Assembly (NCBI RefSeq): GCF_018917865.1
Contig: NZ_JAHLPM010000003.1
Coordinates: 186,001-250,000, forward strand
DNA from: Tissierella simiarum
GTDB taxonomy: Bacteria; Bacillota; Clostridia; Tissierellales; Tissierellaceae
Reading direction: 5' to 3'
DNA: 64,000 nt
Below, one piece after another: positions 41,873 through 50,220 of the stretch. A model generated the notes under the pieces. It did no database searches, was not told where the DNA came from, and was given only the letters and a program-made list of their open reading frames with translations. How positions within the stretch are numbered: position 1 is the first letter of the stretch; each line of letters opens with the position of its first letter. The position numbers and the translations under genes are program-made.

Positions 41873-43410
41873 AGAGAATAAGTATTTTATTCATAATAAT
41901 ATTGATTATGGGATTAACAGCTTCCTGTGGTTTGAATAAAGTAGAGACTAAAGACAGAATTACTGCACCAGAAAATAATGTTCCACCTCTTGAAGGAAAA
42001 TGGGTAATAGAGAAATATATTGAAGGTACCTATAAGAAAGTGGATAAAGAAGTTGTAGAGAATTTTATCGGAAAAGAAGTTCTTTTTCATAAAAAAGCTG
42101 TAGTTTTAGGAGAAGACTATTGTATAGAACCTTCATTTAAAATAAAAAATGTAAAATCTTTAGATTATTTATTATATAAATATAAGGTAGATTCAGAATA
42201 TTTAGGTATCAATGAGAAAGAAGTCCAAATAGTAACAGTTCTTAATGATAATCAGTTTTTCTATGAATTTATTAAAGAAAAAGATGATAAAGTAATAGTC
42301 TACACAGATGACGCTTTTTTCTTTTTAAAGAAAATTGTAAATAAGGTCAGTGAGGAAGAAATAAATAGATATATAAATGTTGAAAAAAATATGCTTAGAA
42401 TGTCGAATGTTGTAGAAGATGATACATTAAGATCGGGAATCCTTTTAGGAATAAAGAGTACTGATTATGATGAAGAAAATCAAATAGAAGAATGGAATTA
42501 TAAAACCCTTTGGATTAGGAGTTATAATAAAACTATAGAAAGTGTATATGAGATGGAAAACTTATTTGTTCCTAGAAAAAAAGGTTTCTGGCTAGTTAGC
42601 GTAGATAGAGAAAATAATAATGGAAGAATAAATGATAAGATAAAAGCTATTTCAAAAGTTAAGGTTAATGAAAAAGCGTCATTTAATGATGATGATATGA
42701 ATATATTATTTAATAATGATAATGCTGAAATGAAAAGTTTTTATTCAACCTTATTACCTTCTACTTTAAACAGTATATTGTTTATAGGAAATGATTATGT
42801 ATCACTTGAAACCACGGATTTAAAAGAAAAGTCTAAAAAAACTCTTGAAGTTTATCCTATAGATAATATTGAGAAAGGAAATCCTATAAAAATTTCAGAT
42901 CTAATTGGAGAAAGTGGAAATATAGTTTTTGAAGAAGGCGCACAAAGTGTTATAACAACTGATCTTAAAAATATAGATAGCTATAATATATTTAATGAAG
43001 AAGAGAATTTTGGATTAACTAGAAGAAATGGTCATTGGATTATGAAAGGTAGAATAAATTATAGAGAAACAGGAGAGGAGCGTTATAAAGATTTTAATAT
43101 AAAAGCTATTCCTCCTAGAGAAGTAGTGAATTATGATGAGCTTAATATATCTTGGAATGCAATAAAACTTAAAGTACCAGAGGCAACAGATGCATTTTTA
43201 TCACCGAATGATGATATAATTCTTATAGTAACTAATAGTCAAATTTATATTTATCCCATGTATGAAGGTGTTATTGGAGAAGAACCTCTACAAAAAATCA
43301 AGCTAAAACCTAAAGAAAAAATTGTTATGGCAGAATGGGCAATAGGAAGATATGCAAAGTTGTGGGAAGAAGAATTTTTGAAAAACGAAGTAAACGATGT
43401 GAACTACTAG
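41869..43410 (+). CDS. Lipoprotein of unknown function coupled to the two-component system
   Basis: A 513-residue lipoprotein whose signal peptide (RISILFIIILIMGLTASC) ends in a lipobox Cys near residue 20. The mature part is soluble and mixed alpha/beta, with no motif that I can name. Its ATG overlaps the kinase stop codon (ATGA), and AAAGGAGG lies in the kinase gene, so it is translationally coupled. Such coupling suggests that it modulates the kinase from outside, much as WalH/WalI (YycH/YycI) do for WalK. That analogy rests on position only, not on sequence similarity I can demonstrate. A strong terminator overlaps its stop. Confidence 0.65.
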   Translation: MKRISILFIIILIMGLTASCGLNKVETKDRITAPENNVPPLEGKWVIEKYIEGTYKKVDKEVVENFIGKEVLFHKKAVVLGEDYCIEPSFKIKNVKSLDYLLYKYKVDSEYLGINEKEVQIVTVLNDNQFFYEFIKEKDDKVIVYTDDAFFFLKKIVNKVSEEEINRYINVEKNMLRMSNVVEDDTLRSGILLGIKSTDYDEENQIEEWNYKTLWIRSYNKTIESVYEMENLFVPRKKGFWLVSVDRENNNGRINDKIKAISKVKVNEKASFNDDDMNILFNNDNAEMKSFYSTLLPSTLNSILFIGNDYVSLETTDLKEKSKKTLEVYPIDNIEKGNPIKISDLIGESGNIVFEEGAQSVITTDLKNIDSYNIFNEEENFGLTRRNGHWIMKGRINYRETGEERYKDFNIKAIPPREVVNYDELNISWNAIKLKVPEATDAFLSPNDDIILIVTNSQIYIYPMYEGVIGEEPLQKIKLKPKEKIVMAEWAIGRYAKLWEEEFLKNEVNDVNY

Positions 43411-43433
43411 GCGATTTATATCGCCTTTTTTTC
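43409..43433 (+). terminator. Strong intrinsic terminator
   Basis: AGGCGAT, loop TTAT, ATCGCCT and a run of Ts. It ends the deacetylase-regulator-kinase-lipoprotein operon. Confidence 0.9.
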
Positions 43434-43474
43434 TATGTTGGATAGGATTGAAATACAACAGGAAGGATGGTACT

Positions 43475-43774
43475 GTGAGGGAATTTATAATAGGAACTAG
43501 ATTTAATTTAGTTCTAGGGGGAGTATCAGTTGTCTCAATTTTGATTACCTATATTATCAATAAAATATTTATAAAAAATAGATTCGTAAAATATATTCCT
43601 GGGATACTATTTTTAATAATAGGATTTTTTAATTTGTGTTTAGCTATTAAATTTTTAGGTAGTTCTAAAGATATTGTCAAGGGTGCTTTATTTATTATGG
43701 GAATGGTAGCAGGTTTCATTTCATTGCTTACTGGACTGATTATTGAAATTTGTGCTAAAGAAGAGGTTAGTTAA
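43475..43774 (+). CDS. Small membrane protein, three helices
   Basis: A 99-residue hydrophobic protein with three predicted membrane helices (LVLGGVSVVSILITYIINKIF, GILFLIIGFFNLCLAIKF and GALFIMGMVAGFISLLTGLI). I do not recognise a family. GTG 43475 is preferred because AGGAAGGA lies 8 bases upstream; the in-frame TTG at 43448 has no good RBS. It stands alone between a terminator and the promoter of the lytS-like gene. Confidence 0.6.
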   Translation: MREFIIGTRFNLVLGGVSVVSILITYIINKIFIKNRFVKYIPGILFLIIGFFNLCLAIKFLGSSKDIVKGALFIMGMVAGFISLLTGLIIEICAKEEVS

Positions 43775-43792
43775 GCTAATTATTAACAAATG

Positions 43793-43821
43793 TTCTCACA
43801 AACTAATTTTTATATTATAAT
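43793..43821 (+). promoter_or_regulatory. Promoter of the LytS-like sensor operon
   Basis: TTCTCA (43793-43798), 17 bp and TATAAT (43816-43821), about 44 bases before the chosen CTG start. Confidence 0.5.
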
Positions 43822-43864
43822 AATGGTAATGGGTCCAATATTATGATTTGTGAGGTGAAATAAA

Positions 43865-45577
43865 CTGCTTTTAGTACTATTTGAAAATTTAACTAATAGA
43901 GTAGGACTAATAATAGTATTGGCATTTGCTATGTCTAAAATAAAAATGTTTAGAAGACTAGTTTCAAAAAGGAATATTAGCTTAAGGGATAAATTAATTC
44001 TTTCTTTAATATTTGGTCTTTATGGAATTATTGGAACTTATACTGGAATACCTATAGATGGGGCTATTGCTAATTCAAGAGTAGTCGGAGTATTTACAGG
44101 AGGGCTTTTAGGTGGACCTATTGTTGGTGTATTAGCAGGAGTAATAGCTGGTCTTCATAGATATTTAATAGACTTAGGAGGGTTTACATCTTTTTCTTGC
44201 GCTTTATCTACTATTGTTGAAGGAGTAATGGCGGGATTTTTAAGTAAAAGAATAGAAAGAAGCGACCAGAAATTATTATTTGTATTATTATCAGGTATGA
44301 TGGCTGAATTTATGCAGATGGCAATTATCTTGTTAACAGCAAAGCCTTTTTATAAAGCTCTGGATTTAGTAAAAGTTATAGGAATACCCATGATAATAGC
44401 TAATGCTATAGGAATTACCGTATTTATTGCTATTACAGACAGCATATTTAAAGATATTGAAACAGCTGCAGCTTACCAAGCTCAGGTAGCTTTAAGAATA
44501 GCCAATAGAACTTTAAAATATTTTAGAAAAGGCTTTAATGAAAAAACGGCTTATGAAACTGCTAAAATTATTAAGAGTATGACAGATGTTAAAGCTGTCG
44601 CTTTTACTGATACGGAAAAAATTTTAGCTCATGTAGGTCTTGGAGAGGAGCATCATTTAGTAGGCAATCCAGTTATTACTGCTTTGACTAAAGATGTATT
44701 GAAAAAAGGTAAATATAAGATAGCTAATACTAAAGAAGAAATTAACTGTGAAAATAATAATTGTAAATTAGAATCTGCTATAATAGTACCTTTAAAGGAA
44801 AAAAATAAGATTATTGGATGCTTGAAGCTTTATAAGGATGGTGAAAATTCTATTACTAAAGTTGATGTGGAGTTGGCTTTAGGATTAGCCTTATTATTTT
44901 CTACTCAAATTGAACTTAGCAAATTAGACTATCAATCTGAGTTATTGGCTAAAGCAGAATTAAAGGCATTACAAGCACAAATTAATCCTCATTTTTTATT
45001 TAATGCCATTAATACCATTGTTTCTTTAATAAGGACTCAGCCAGATAATGCAAGAAGGTTATTAATTCACCTAGGCAATTATTTTAGAAAAAACTTACAA
45101 CAAAATACTGAAGAGGTTAATATCCATAAAGAAATAGAGCATATAAATTCTTATGTAGAAATAGAGAAAGCAAGATTTGGTGATAATCTTAGGATAATTT
45201 ATGATATACCAGAGGATGTAGACTGCTTGTTGCCTCCACTTTTATTACAACCTATAGTAGAAAATGCAATAAAACATGGTGTATTGGAAAAAATTGAAGG
45301 TGGCACTGTAGAAATATTAGCTATTGATAGTGATAATGAAACAAAGATAATGGTAAAAGATGACGGTGTAGGAATGAGCAAAGAATTAATAGAATCCTTA
45401 TTGTTAGGTAAAATAGAATCAGATAGTATTGGATTAATTAATGTTAACAATCGTTTAAAGAATAAATATGGGGAAAAATACGGATTGGATATTGAAAGTG
45501 AAAAGGACAAAGGAACTACAGTTACGATTAGGATTCCTAAGAAAACAAAGAGGGGTCAGAGGAGGAACGTTGCATGA
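43865..45577 (+). CDS. LytS/BtsS-type sensor histidine kinase, probable CTG start
   Basis: A 570-residue sensor kinase. An N-terminal 5TM-LytS region (about 1-175; GIPIDGAIANSRVVGVFTGG and GGPIVGVLAGVIAGLHRY) is followed by a GAF domain (about 200-350). The kinase core has the phospho-acceptor His376 in AQINPHFLFNAINTIVSL, PIVENAIKHG and DDGVGM. A TGA at 43856-43858 closes the frame upstream, and the next ATG/GTG/TTG is TTG 43919, which lacks an RBS and cuts the first helix. CTG 43865 lies 6 bases after GAGGTG and gives MLLVLFENLTNRVGLIIVLA, matching LytS N-termini. Its regulator gene overlaps by 4 bases. Confidence 0.88.
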   Translation: MLLVLFENLTNRVGLIIVLAFAMSKIKMFRRLVSKRNISLRDKLILSLIFGLYGIIGTYTGIPIDGAIANSRVVGVFTGGLLGGPIVGVLAGVIAGLHRYLIDLGGFTSFSCALSTIVEGVMAGFLSKRIERSDQKLLFVLLSGMMAEFMQMAIILLTAKPFYKALDLVKVIGIPMIIANAIGITVFIAITDSIFKDIETAAAYQAQVALRIANRTLKYFRKGFNEKTAYETAKIIKSMTDVKAVAFTDTEKILAHVGLGEEHHLVGNPVITALTKDVLKKGKYKIANTKEEINCENNNCKLESAIIVPLKEKNKIIGCLKLYKDGENSITKVDVELALGLALLFSTQIELSKLDYQSELLAKAELKALQAQINPHFLFNAINTIVSLIRTQPDNARRLLIHLGNYFRKNLQQNTEEVNIHKEIEHINSYVEIEKARFGDNLRIIYDIPEDVDCLLPPLLLQPIVENAIKHGVLEKIEGGTVEILAIDSDNETKIMVKDDGVGMSKELIESLLLGKIESDSIGLINVNNRLKNKYGEKYGLDIESEKDKGTTVTIRIPKKTKRGQRRNVA

Positions 45578-46341
45578 TTAAATGTGTAGTTGTAGATGAT
45601 GAGGTCCCTGCTAGGGAGGAACTTAAATTTCTATTGGAAGAAATAAAAGATATTAATGTAATTGGAGAAGCAAGTCATGGTTTAGAAGCATTAGAGTTAA
45701 ATAGAAAGACAAAGCCAGATATAGTTTTTTTAGACATACAAATGCCTAAGATGAGTGGAATAGAAGTAGCTAAAAATATGATAGAAGGGGAAGAATCACC
45801 TTTAATCATATTTGTTACTGCTTTTGAAGAATATGCAATAAAAGCCTTTGAAGTTAATGCAATTGATTATATATTGAAACCTATATCAAAGGAAAGATTA
45901 GAAAAGAGTGTTATTAAGGCAAAAAATAGATTGAAAAATAAGAAAACTGATTATAATTTGAAGTTAGAAAAACTTATTGAAGGATTAAGTATGAAGCCAA
46001 CAAAACCTATAAATAGAATATCTGTTTACCATAATGGCCGTTTAATTCCCTTGGATTCTACAGAAATAATATATGCTACATTAGAAGATAAGATTACTGT
46101 TATATATAGTGAAAGAGGAAAGTTTGAAACAAATTGTACCTTAAATGAATTAGAAAAGAAAGTTGACTCACCTTCATTTTTTAGAAGTCATAAAAGCTAT
46201 TTAATCAATCTAGATTTAATTGAAGTTATAGAGCCCTGGTTTAATTCAACTTTTGTTATAAAATTAAAAGGATCTTCAGAAAAAATTCCTGTTAGCCGAG
46301 GGCAATCTAGAGAATTCAGAAATATAATGAATATAGACTAA
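45574..46341 (+). CDS. LytTR-family response regulator
   Basis: A 255-residue regulator of the LytR/AlgR group. The receiver domain has DDE at the start, phospho-acceptor Asp54 in VFLDIQMPKMSG, VTAFEEYAIKAFE and Lys in YILKPI. The LytTR DNA-binding domain occupies about 150-253 (FETNCTLNELEKKVDSPSFF, then RSHKSYLINL, typical of the family). Its ATG overlaps the kinase stop (ATGA). The cstA-type gene immediately downstream, with LytTR-like boxes in between, is the obvious target, as for BtsSR-BtsT of E. coli and LytST with pyruvate transport in Bacillus. Confidence 0.92.
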   Translation: MIKCVVVDDEVPAREELKFLLEEIKDINVIGEASHGLEALELNRKTKPDIVFLDIQMPKMSGIEVAKNMIEGEESPLIIFVTAFEEYAIKAFEVNAIDYILKPISKERLEKSVIKAKNRLKNKKTDYNLKLEKLIEGLSMKPTKPINRISVYHNGRLIPLDSTEIIYATLEDKITVIYSERGKFETNCTLNELEKKVDSPSFFRSHKSYLINLDLIEVIEPWFNSTFVIKLKGSSEKIPVSRGQSREFRNIMNID

Positions 46342-46342
46342 C

Positions 46343-46430
46343 GCAGTTCATCCTTAATTTTTGCACTTTATACTGAAATTAATACAGTTAAGTAAAAAAA
46401 CCTTCTTTAAAATTTTTCACATAATATAAT
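46343..46430 (+). promoter_or_regulatory. Three phased LytTR boxes and activated promoter of the CstA-type gene
   Basis: ACAGTTAAG (46384-46392) matches the LytTR consensus [TA][AC][CA]GTTN[AG][TG] fully. GCAGTTCAT (46343-46351) matches at all but the first base. GCACTTTAT (46363-46371) is a weaker copy. They start 20 and 21 bases apart. A poor -35 (CTTCTT, 46402-46407) begins 10 bases after the last box, and TATAAT (46425-46430) is 17 bp further, as expected for an activator-dependent promoter. Confidence 0.65.
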
Positions 46431-46464
46431 TATATTGATGAAAAACTTTAAGGGGGGTTTTAAA

Positions 46465-47880
46465 ATGCTATTATTTATTTTAGGTATTGTCATATTAGTA
46501 GTAGGGTATTTTGTCTATGGAAAAATCGTAGATAAATTATTTGGCGTAGATGAATCAATGGAAACACCAGCTACAAGATTAGAAGATGGTATAGACTTTG
46601 TGCCGATGAGTTGGCCAAGAATTTTCTTAATTCAATTATTAAATATTGCTGGATTGGGACCAATATATGGAGCTATTCAAGGAGCTTTGTTTGGACCTGC
46701 AGCTTTTCTATGGATTGCACTAGGTAGTGTTTTTGCTGGAGGAGTCCATGATTATTTTTCAGGTATGTTATCCTTAAGACATGATGGAAAAAGCATATCA
46801 GAAATTACTGGAATTTACTTAGGTGAAGGTGCTAGAAAAGTAATGAGAGTATTTTCAGTTATATTACTTATTTTAGTAGGAACAGTATTTATGACTGGAC
46901 CAGCAGACTTAATGGCTAGCATTAAATTGTTTGGACTTGGAAATGCAAACGTTTGGCTAGCAATTGTATTGGCATATTATTTTTTAGCAACTATTTTACC
47001 AGTGGACAAGGTTATTGGAAAAATATATCCACTATTTGGAATAGCTTTACTTACAATGGCCTTAGGAATTGGTAGTGTTATACTTATTAAAGGGTATCAA
47101 TTACCAGCGTTTACAATGAAAAGTTTACATCCAGCAGGATTACCTTTATGGGCTTTCTTGTTTACAACTATAGCTTGTGGTGCAATTAGTGGATTCCATG
47201 CAACTCAATCACCAATGATGGCAAGATGTATGACTAATGAAAAGTATGGTAGAAGAATATTCTATGGATCTATGATAGCAGAAGGTATTATTGCTATGAT
47301 TTGGGCAGCTGCTGGTATGGTATTTTATAATGGAATTCCAGGACTTTCAGAAGCTTTAGGAAATGGTGGACCAGGAGCAGTTGTAAATACTATTTCCAAT
47401 ACTTTGTTAGGACCTATTGGCGGACTATTAGCAATGTTAGGAGTTATTGCTTGTCCTATAACGTCAGGAGATACAGCTTTTAGAAGTGCAAGACTTACTA
47501 TAGCAGATGCTATTGATTATGATCAAGAACCTATTAAGAAAAGATTGGCTTTAGCTTTACCTTTATTCCTTATTGGATTTGGTTTAACCAGAATTGATTT
47601 CAATATTATTTGGAGATACTTTGCATGGGCAAATCAAACTTTAGCAATGATAGTTCTATGGACAGCGGGAGCTTATTTAGCTAAGAATAAAAAAGTACAC
47701 TGGTTAGCAACTTTACCAGCTACATTTATGACAGCAGTAAGCTGTACTTATATACTACAAGCTCCAGAAGGATTCCGATTATCTACATCTATTGCCTATC
47801 CAGTAGGAGTAATAGTAGCAGTTGCCGCTTTAGCTTGGTTCATAGTTAAATCAAGTCAAAAATCAGTTGAAAGAGCCTAA
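46465..47880 (+). CDS. CstA-family carbon starvation / pyruvate-type transporter
   Basis: A 471-residue integral membrane protein with about 12-13 helices. CstA-family features include an N-terminal helix LLFILGIVILVVGYFVYGK, IAGLGPIYGAIQGALFGP, and GGVHDYFSGMLSLRHDGKSI. It is shorter than E. coli CstA and BtsT (about 700 residues), as is usual in Clostridia. CstA and BtsT are proton-coupled pyruvate transporters; peptide uptake has also been proposed for CstA. The ATG at 46465 follows AGGGGGG, and the upstream ATG at 46438 region has none. The LytS/LytTR pair directly upstream supports pyruvate-responsive control. Confidence 0.9.
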   Translation: MLLFILGIVILVVGYFVYGKIVDKLFGVDESMETPATRLEDGIDFVPMSWPRIFLIQLLNIAGLGPIYGAIQGALFGPAAFLWIALGSVFAGGVHDYFSGMLSLRHDGKSISEITGIYLGEGARKVMRVFSVILLILVGTVFMTGPADLMASIKLFGLGNANVWLAIVLAYYFLATILPVDKVIGKIYPLFGIALLTMALGIGSVILIKGYQLPAFTMKSLHPAGLPLWAFLFTTIACGAISGFHATQSPMMARCMTNEKYGRRIFYGSMIAEGIIAMIWAAAGMVFYNGIPGLSEALGNGGPGAVVNTISNTLLGPIGGLLAMLGVIACPITSGDTAFRSARLTIADAIDYDQEPIKKRLALALPLFLIGFGLTRIDFNIIWRYFAWANQTLAMIVLWTAGAYLAKNKKVHWLATLPATFMTAVSCTYILQAPEGFRLSTSIAYPVGVIVAVAALAWFIVKSSQKSVERA

Positions 47881-47886
47881 TATATA

Positions 47887-47917
47887 AATATCCCTAGACC
47901 ATTGGTCTAGGGATATT
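47887..47917. terminator. Bidirectional terminator between convergent genes
   Basis: AATATCCCTAGACC, loop ATT and GGTCTAGGGATATT form a perfect 14-bp stem. It lies between the cstA-type gene and glpP, whose stop codon it touches. T-runs are weak in both directions. Confidence 0.8.
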
Positions 47918-48479
47918 ACATATACCATACATCTTCATTACTAGTAGATATGGCAACTGCTCCAGCATTTAAGCTTTGCATAACATCTTCTTTATCCATG
48001 ATGAGTCCACCAGTTATTACAGGTATGTTGGTTTCTAAATGAATCTTTTTAACAATTTTAGGCATAATACCAGGTAATATTTCAACAGCATGAGGGCGAG
48101 TAGATTTTAAAGAATTTATCCCCCTATCTAAAGAAAGAGAATCTAAAAGAAAGAATCTTTGTATAGTAAAAGCCCCAAGGTCCTTACTAAGTTTGACTAA
48201 ATTACTCTTAGTAGTTATTATTCCATCAGGATACATATTTTTTATAATATATTCTAATCCCCAAGTATCTTTGGAAAAACCATCTATTAAATCAATATGT
48301 ACATATAGGCCTTTATCTTTAGCCCTAACTCTACTAGAGATCTCTTTTAAATTAAATATATTACCCGTTAATAAGAATATATTTTCACAAGGAGACTCTA
48401 AAGCCATATCCAACTTATCTAAGTCATTAACAGCTGCAATAATAGGATTAACTTCAATCTTATCAAAAAAATAACCCAT
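47916..48479 (-). CDS. glpP: Glycerol-3-phosphate-responsive antiterminator GlpP
   Basis: RNA-binding antiterminator that, with glycerol-3-phosphate, lets transcription pass leader terminators of glycerol genes. The 187-residue protein has a phosphate-binding TIM-barrel layout: PIIAAVNDLDKLDMAL, FLLTGNI, VHIDLIDGFSKD, DGIITTKSNLV, QRFFLLDSLSLDRG, ILPGIMPKIV, PVITGGLI and AGAVAIST. This pattern and length are diagnostic. The ATG is preceded by GGGGTGAT. No glpF, glpK or glpD is visible in the window, so its targets lie elsewhere. It is convergent with the cstA-type gene. Confidence 0.92.
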   Translation of the reverse strand: MGYFFDKIEVNPIIAAVNDLDKLDMALESPCENIFLLTGNIFNLKEISSRVRAKDKGLYVHIDLIDGFSKDTWGLEYIIKNMYPDGIITTKSNLVKLSKDLGAFTIQRFFLLDSLSLDRGINSLKSTRPHAVEILPGIMPKIVKKIHLETNIPVITGGLIMDKEDVMQSLNAGAVAISTSNEDVWYM

Positions 48480-48642
48480 AATATCACCCCAAAGGTATTA
48501 AAATAGTTGTATTATAATAATTATATATTACTTTAATGTGAATTGTAAAGGAAGGAACTAAATAAGAATATTATTTGATATAATCAGGTATAAGAAATAA
48601 TAGTAGTTATTAAAGATAAAATCAACTAAAAGGGGGAAGACC

Positions 48643-48984
48643 ATGGATAGCAGTAGAATATGGGTTAAGGGAAAAAATGTGGGGAGAAATGTGGATAGAA
48701 TCATAGATCGTATAAATAGTGATATGGATAGTTATAGAGTAGATGTATCATCTGAAACGGTAGTACTTTTTAGTGAGAAATATTATTTTCGAAACAATTC
48801 AAATCTTTTATCATGTATTATTCTGAATATGGAAAGTGAGGAAGTATGTAGAATAGACATTGTTTCTGGTGGTGGAGGAAGTGGTATTGCCGGTTCTGAT
48901 TGGGGAGCTGAAAGTAGTAGAATTAAAGATATCGAAGAGATTATAAAAAAGTTTAGTTTAACTTATGGATGGGAAGTAATATAA
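48643..48984 (+). CDS. Small conserved hypothetical protein (possibly DUF6054)
   Basis: A 113-residue soluble protein. The central SEKYYFRNNSNLLSCIILNM and the Gly-rich stretch VSGGGGSGIAGSDWGAESS are its most distinctive parts. From memory the EKYYxR and GGGxG-WGAE pattern resembles DUF6054, a small Firmicutes family of unknown function, but I cannot confirm this. RBS AAGGGGG precedes the ATG. It stands alone between divergent glpP and the histidine phosphatase gene. Confidence 0.6.
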   Translation: MDSSRIWVKGKNVGRNVDRIIDRINSDMDSYRVDVSSETVVLFSEKYYFRNNSNLLSCIILNMESEEVCRIDIVSGGGGSGIAGSDWGAESSRIKDIEEIIKKFSLTYGWEVI

Positions 48985-49082
48985 TAGGAATTAGAATAAT
49001 AAAAAATAATGGTTCTTACAAAAGAAAAGTATAAAAACACTAAGGAACGATAAGGATAAATAATGATTTGGAGGAATATTTG

Positions 49083-49691
49083 ATGAACATCTATTTAACA
49101 AGACATGGACAAACTGAATGGAATACTCAAGGAAGGTTACAAGGATGGCAGAATTCTCCTTTAACTGAAAAAGGTAGAAAAGATGCAAAATTATTAGGAG
49201 AAAGATTATCCAAGATTCCATTAGATATTATATATTCAAGCTCTAGTCAAAGAGCCTTAGATACTGCTAAAATAATAAAGGGCAATAGAAATATAGAAAC
49301 AATCATAGATGATAATTTAAGAGAGATAAATATGGGACCATGGGAAGGGAGAATATTAGAAGAAATCGAAAAAGAAAATCCTGTTGAATATTTTAACTAT
49401 TGGAATGCACCTCATTTATATGTTCCATTAAAAGGTGGAGAATATTTTGAAGACGTTCAGAAGAGAAGTGTAGCAGTTATAGATAAAATAATAAAAGAAG
49501 GAAAGTATAAAAATGTTTTAGTTGTAACCCATGGTATTACTTTAAAAAACATATTAAATTATTATGATAATAAAGCTATGGAAAATCTATGGGATACACC
49601 ATTTATTCAAGGTACAAGTTTAAGTAAAATAGAAGTAAGGGATGAAGGAATACATGTTCCATTTTTTGGGGACACTTCTCATTTAGAATAA
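49083..49691 (+). CDS. Histidine phosphatase (phosphoglycerate mutase-like)
   Basis: A 202-residue member of the histidine phosphatase superfamily. The phospho-acceptor motif YLTRHGQTEWN is at the N-terminus, with IYSSSSQRALDTA (second Arg region), EINMGPWEGR (acid/base Glu) and VTHGITLKN (second catalytic His). It could be a phosphatase for sugar phosphates, phosphoserine or alpha-ribazole phosphate; the sequence does not decide. The ATG at 49083 follows GGAGG. The C-terminal 13 bases overlap the convergent GIY-YIG gene. Confidence 0.88.
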   Translation: MNIYLTRHGQTEWNTQGRLQGWQNSPLTEKGRKDAKLLGERLSKIPLDIIYSSSSQRALDTAKIIKGNRNIETIIDDNLREINMGPWEGRILEEIEKENPVEYFNYWNAPHLYVPLKGGEYFEDVQKRSVAVIDKIIKEGKYKNVLVVTHGITLKNILNYYDNKAMENLWDTPFIQGTSLSKIEVRDEGIHVPFFGDTSHLE

Positions 49692-49927
49692 TTTTTAATT
49701 AACTCTAATTTTTCTTTTCTTGTTAACTTTTTTATGGCATATTCTCGTTTTTGAGCATCTATTTTGTTATCAAAGGTTTCAAAATATACTAATTTAACGG
49801 GTAATCTAGCCCTCGTATATTTTGAAGCCTTACCTAGATTATGTGTTTCTAGTCTCTTTTCTAAGTCTACAGTCCAACCAGTGTATAAAGTATTATCATT
49901 GCAGAGCATCATATATACATAGCACAT
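49679..49927 (-). CDS. GIY-YIG nuclease-domain protein (UPF0213/YhbQ type)
   Basis: An 82-residue protein that is essentially a single GIY-YIG domain. The first strand is CYVYMMLCNDN and the second TLYTGWTVDLEKRLETHN, corresponding to GIY and YIG with the catalytic Arg in RLETHN. KASKYTRARLPVKLVYFE and a Glu in AQKREYAIKK complete the domain. COG2827 proteins may act in DNA repair or cleavage, but their role is unclear. The ATG at 49927 follows AGGTG; the GTG at 49936 overlaps that RBS. It overlaps the phosphatase gene tail-to-tail. Confidence 0.88.
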   Translation of the reverse strand: MCYVYMMLCNDNTLYTGWTVDLEKRLETHNLGKASKYTRARLPVKLVYFETFDNKIDAQKREYAIKKLTRKEKLELIKNYSK

Positions 49928-49989
49928 ATAAATCACCTATATCTATAATAACATAAAAATATATTAATTATATAAGGGAGTGTGTTTAT

Positions 49990-50205
49990 ATGACAAGTTT
50001 TTTAATCTTCTTAATTATATTAGTTGGTGGACTAATCATATCGGTTATCAACATGATAAATCCTTATTTGTTTTGGAAGAAGATAGGGTTCTGGAAGGAT
50101 GCTGAAAAGCCATCAAATTTGGCTTTTACTTTGCTTAGATTAGGTGGTATAATAACCACAATAATAGTGATATATTTAATGGTTAGACTATTTTCAGGAA
50201 GATAA
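49990..50205 (+). CDS. Small two-helix membrane protein (DUF6199-like)
   Basis: A 71-residue protein with two membrane helices (FLIFLIILVGGLIISVINMI and ITTIIVIYLMVRLF). They flank a short conserved-looking loop: NPYLFWKKIGFWKDAEKPSN. From memory, the NP-W-x-W-PS pattern with a following LRLGGI is that of DUF6199, a family of unknown function. RBS AAGGGAG. It is 15 bases upstream of the acetyltransferase gene and is probably co-transcribed. Confidence 0.65.
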   Translation: MTSFLIFLIILVGGLIISVINMINPYLFWKKIGFWKDAEKPSNLAFTLLRLGGIITTIIVIYLMVRLFSGR

Positions 50206-50220
50206 TAAGGAGGGGGTTAT

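Noticed and set aside
48193-48474. Plus-strand open frame opposite glpP
   Set aside because: GlpP motifs occupy the opposite strand throughout; the plus-strand frame is a shadow.
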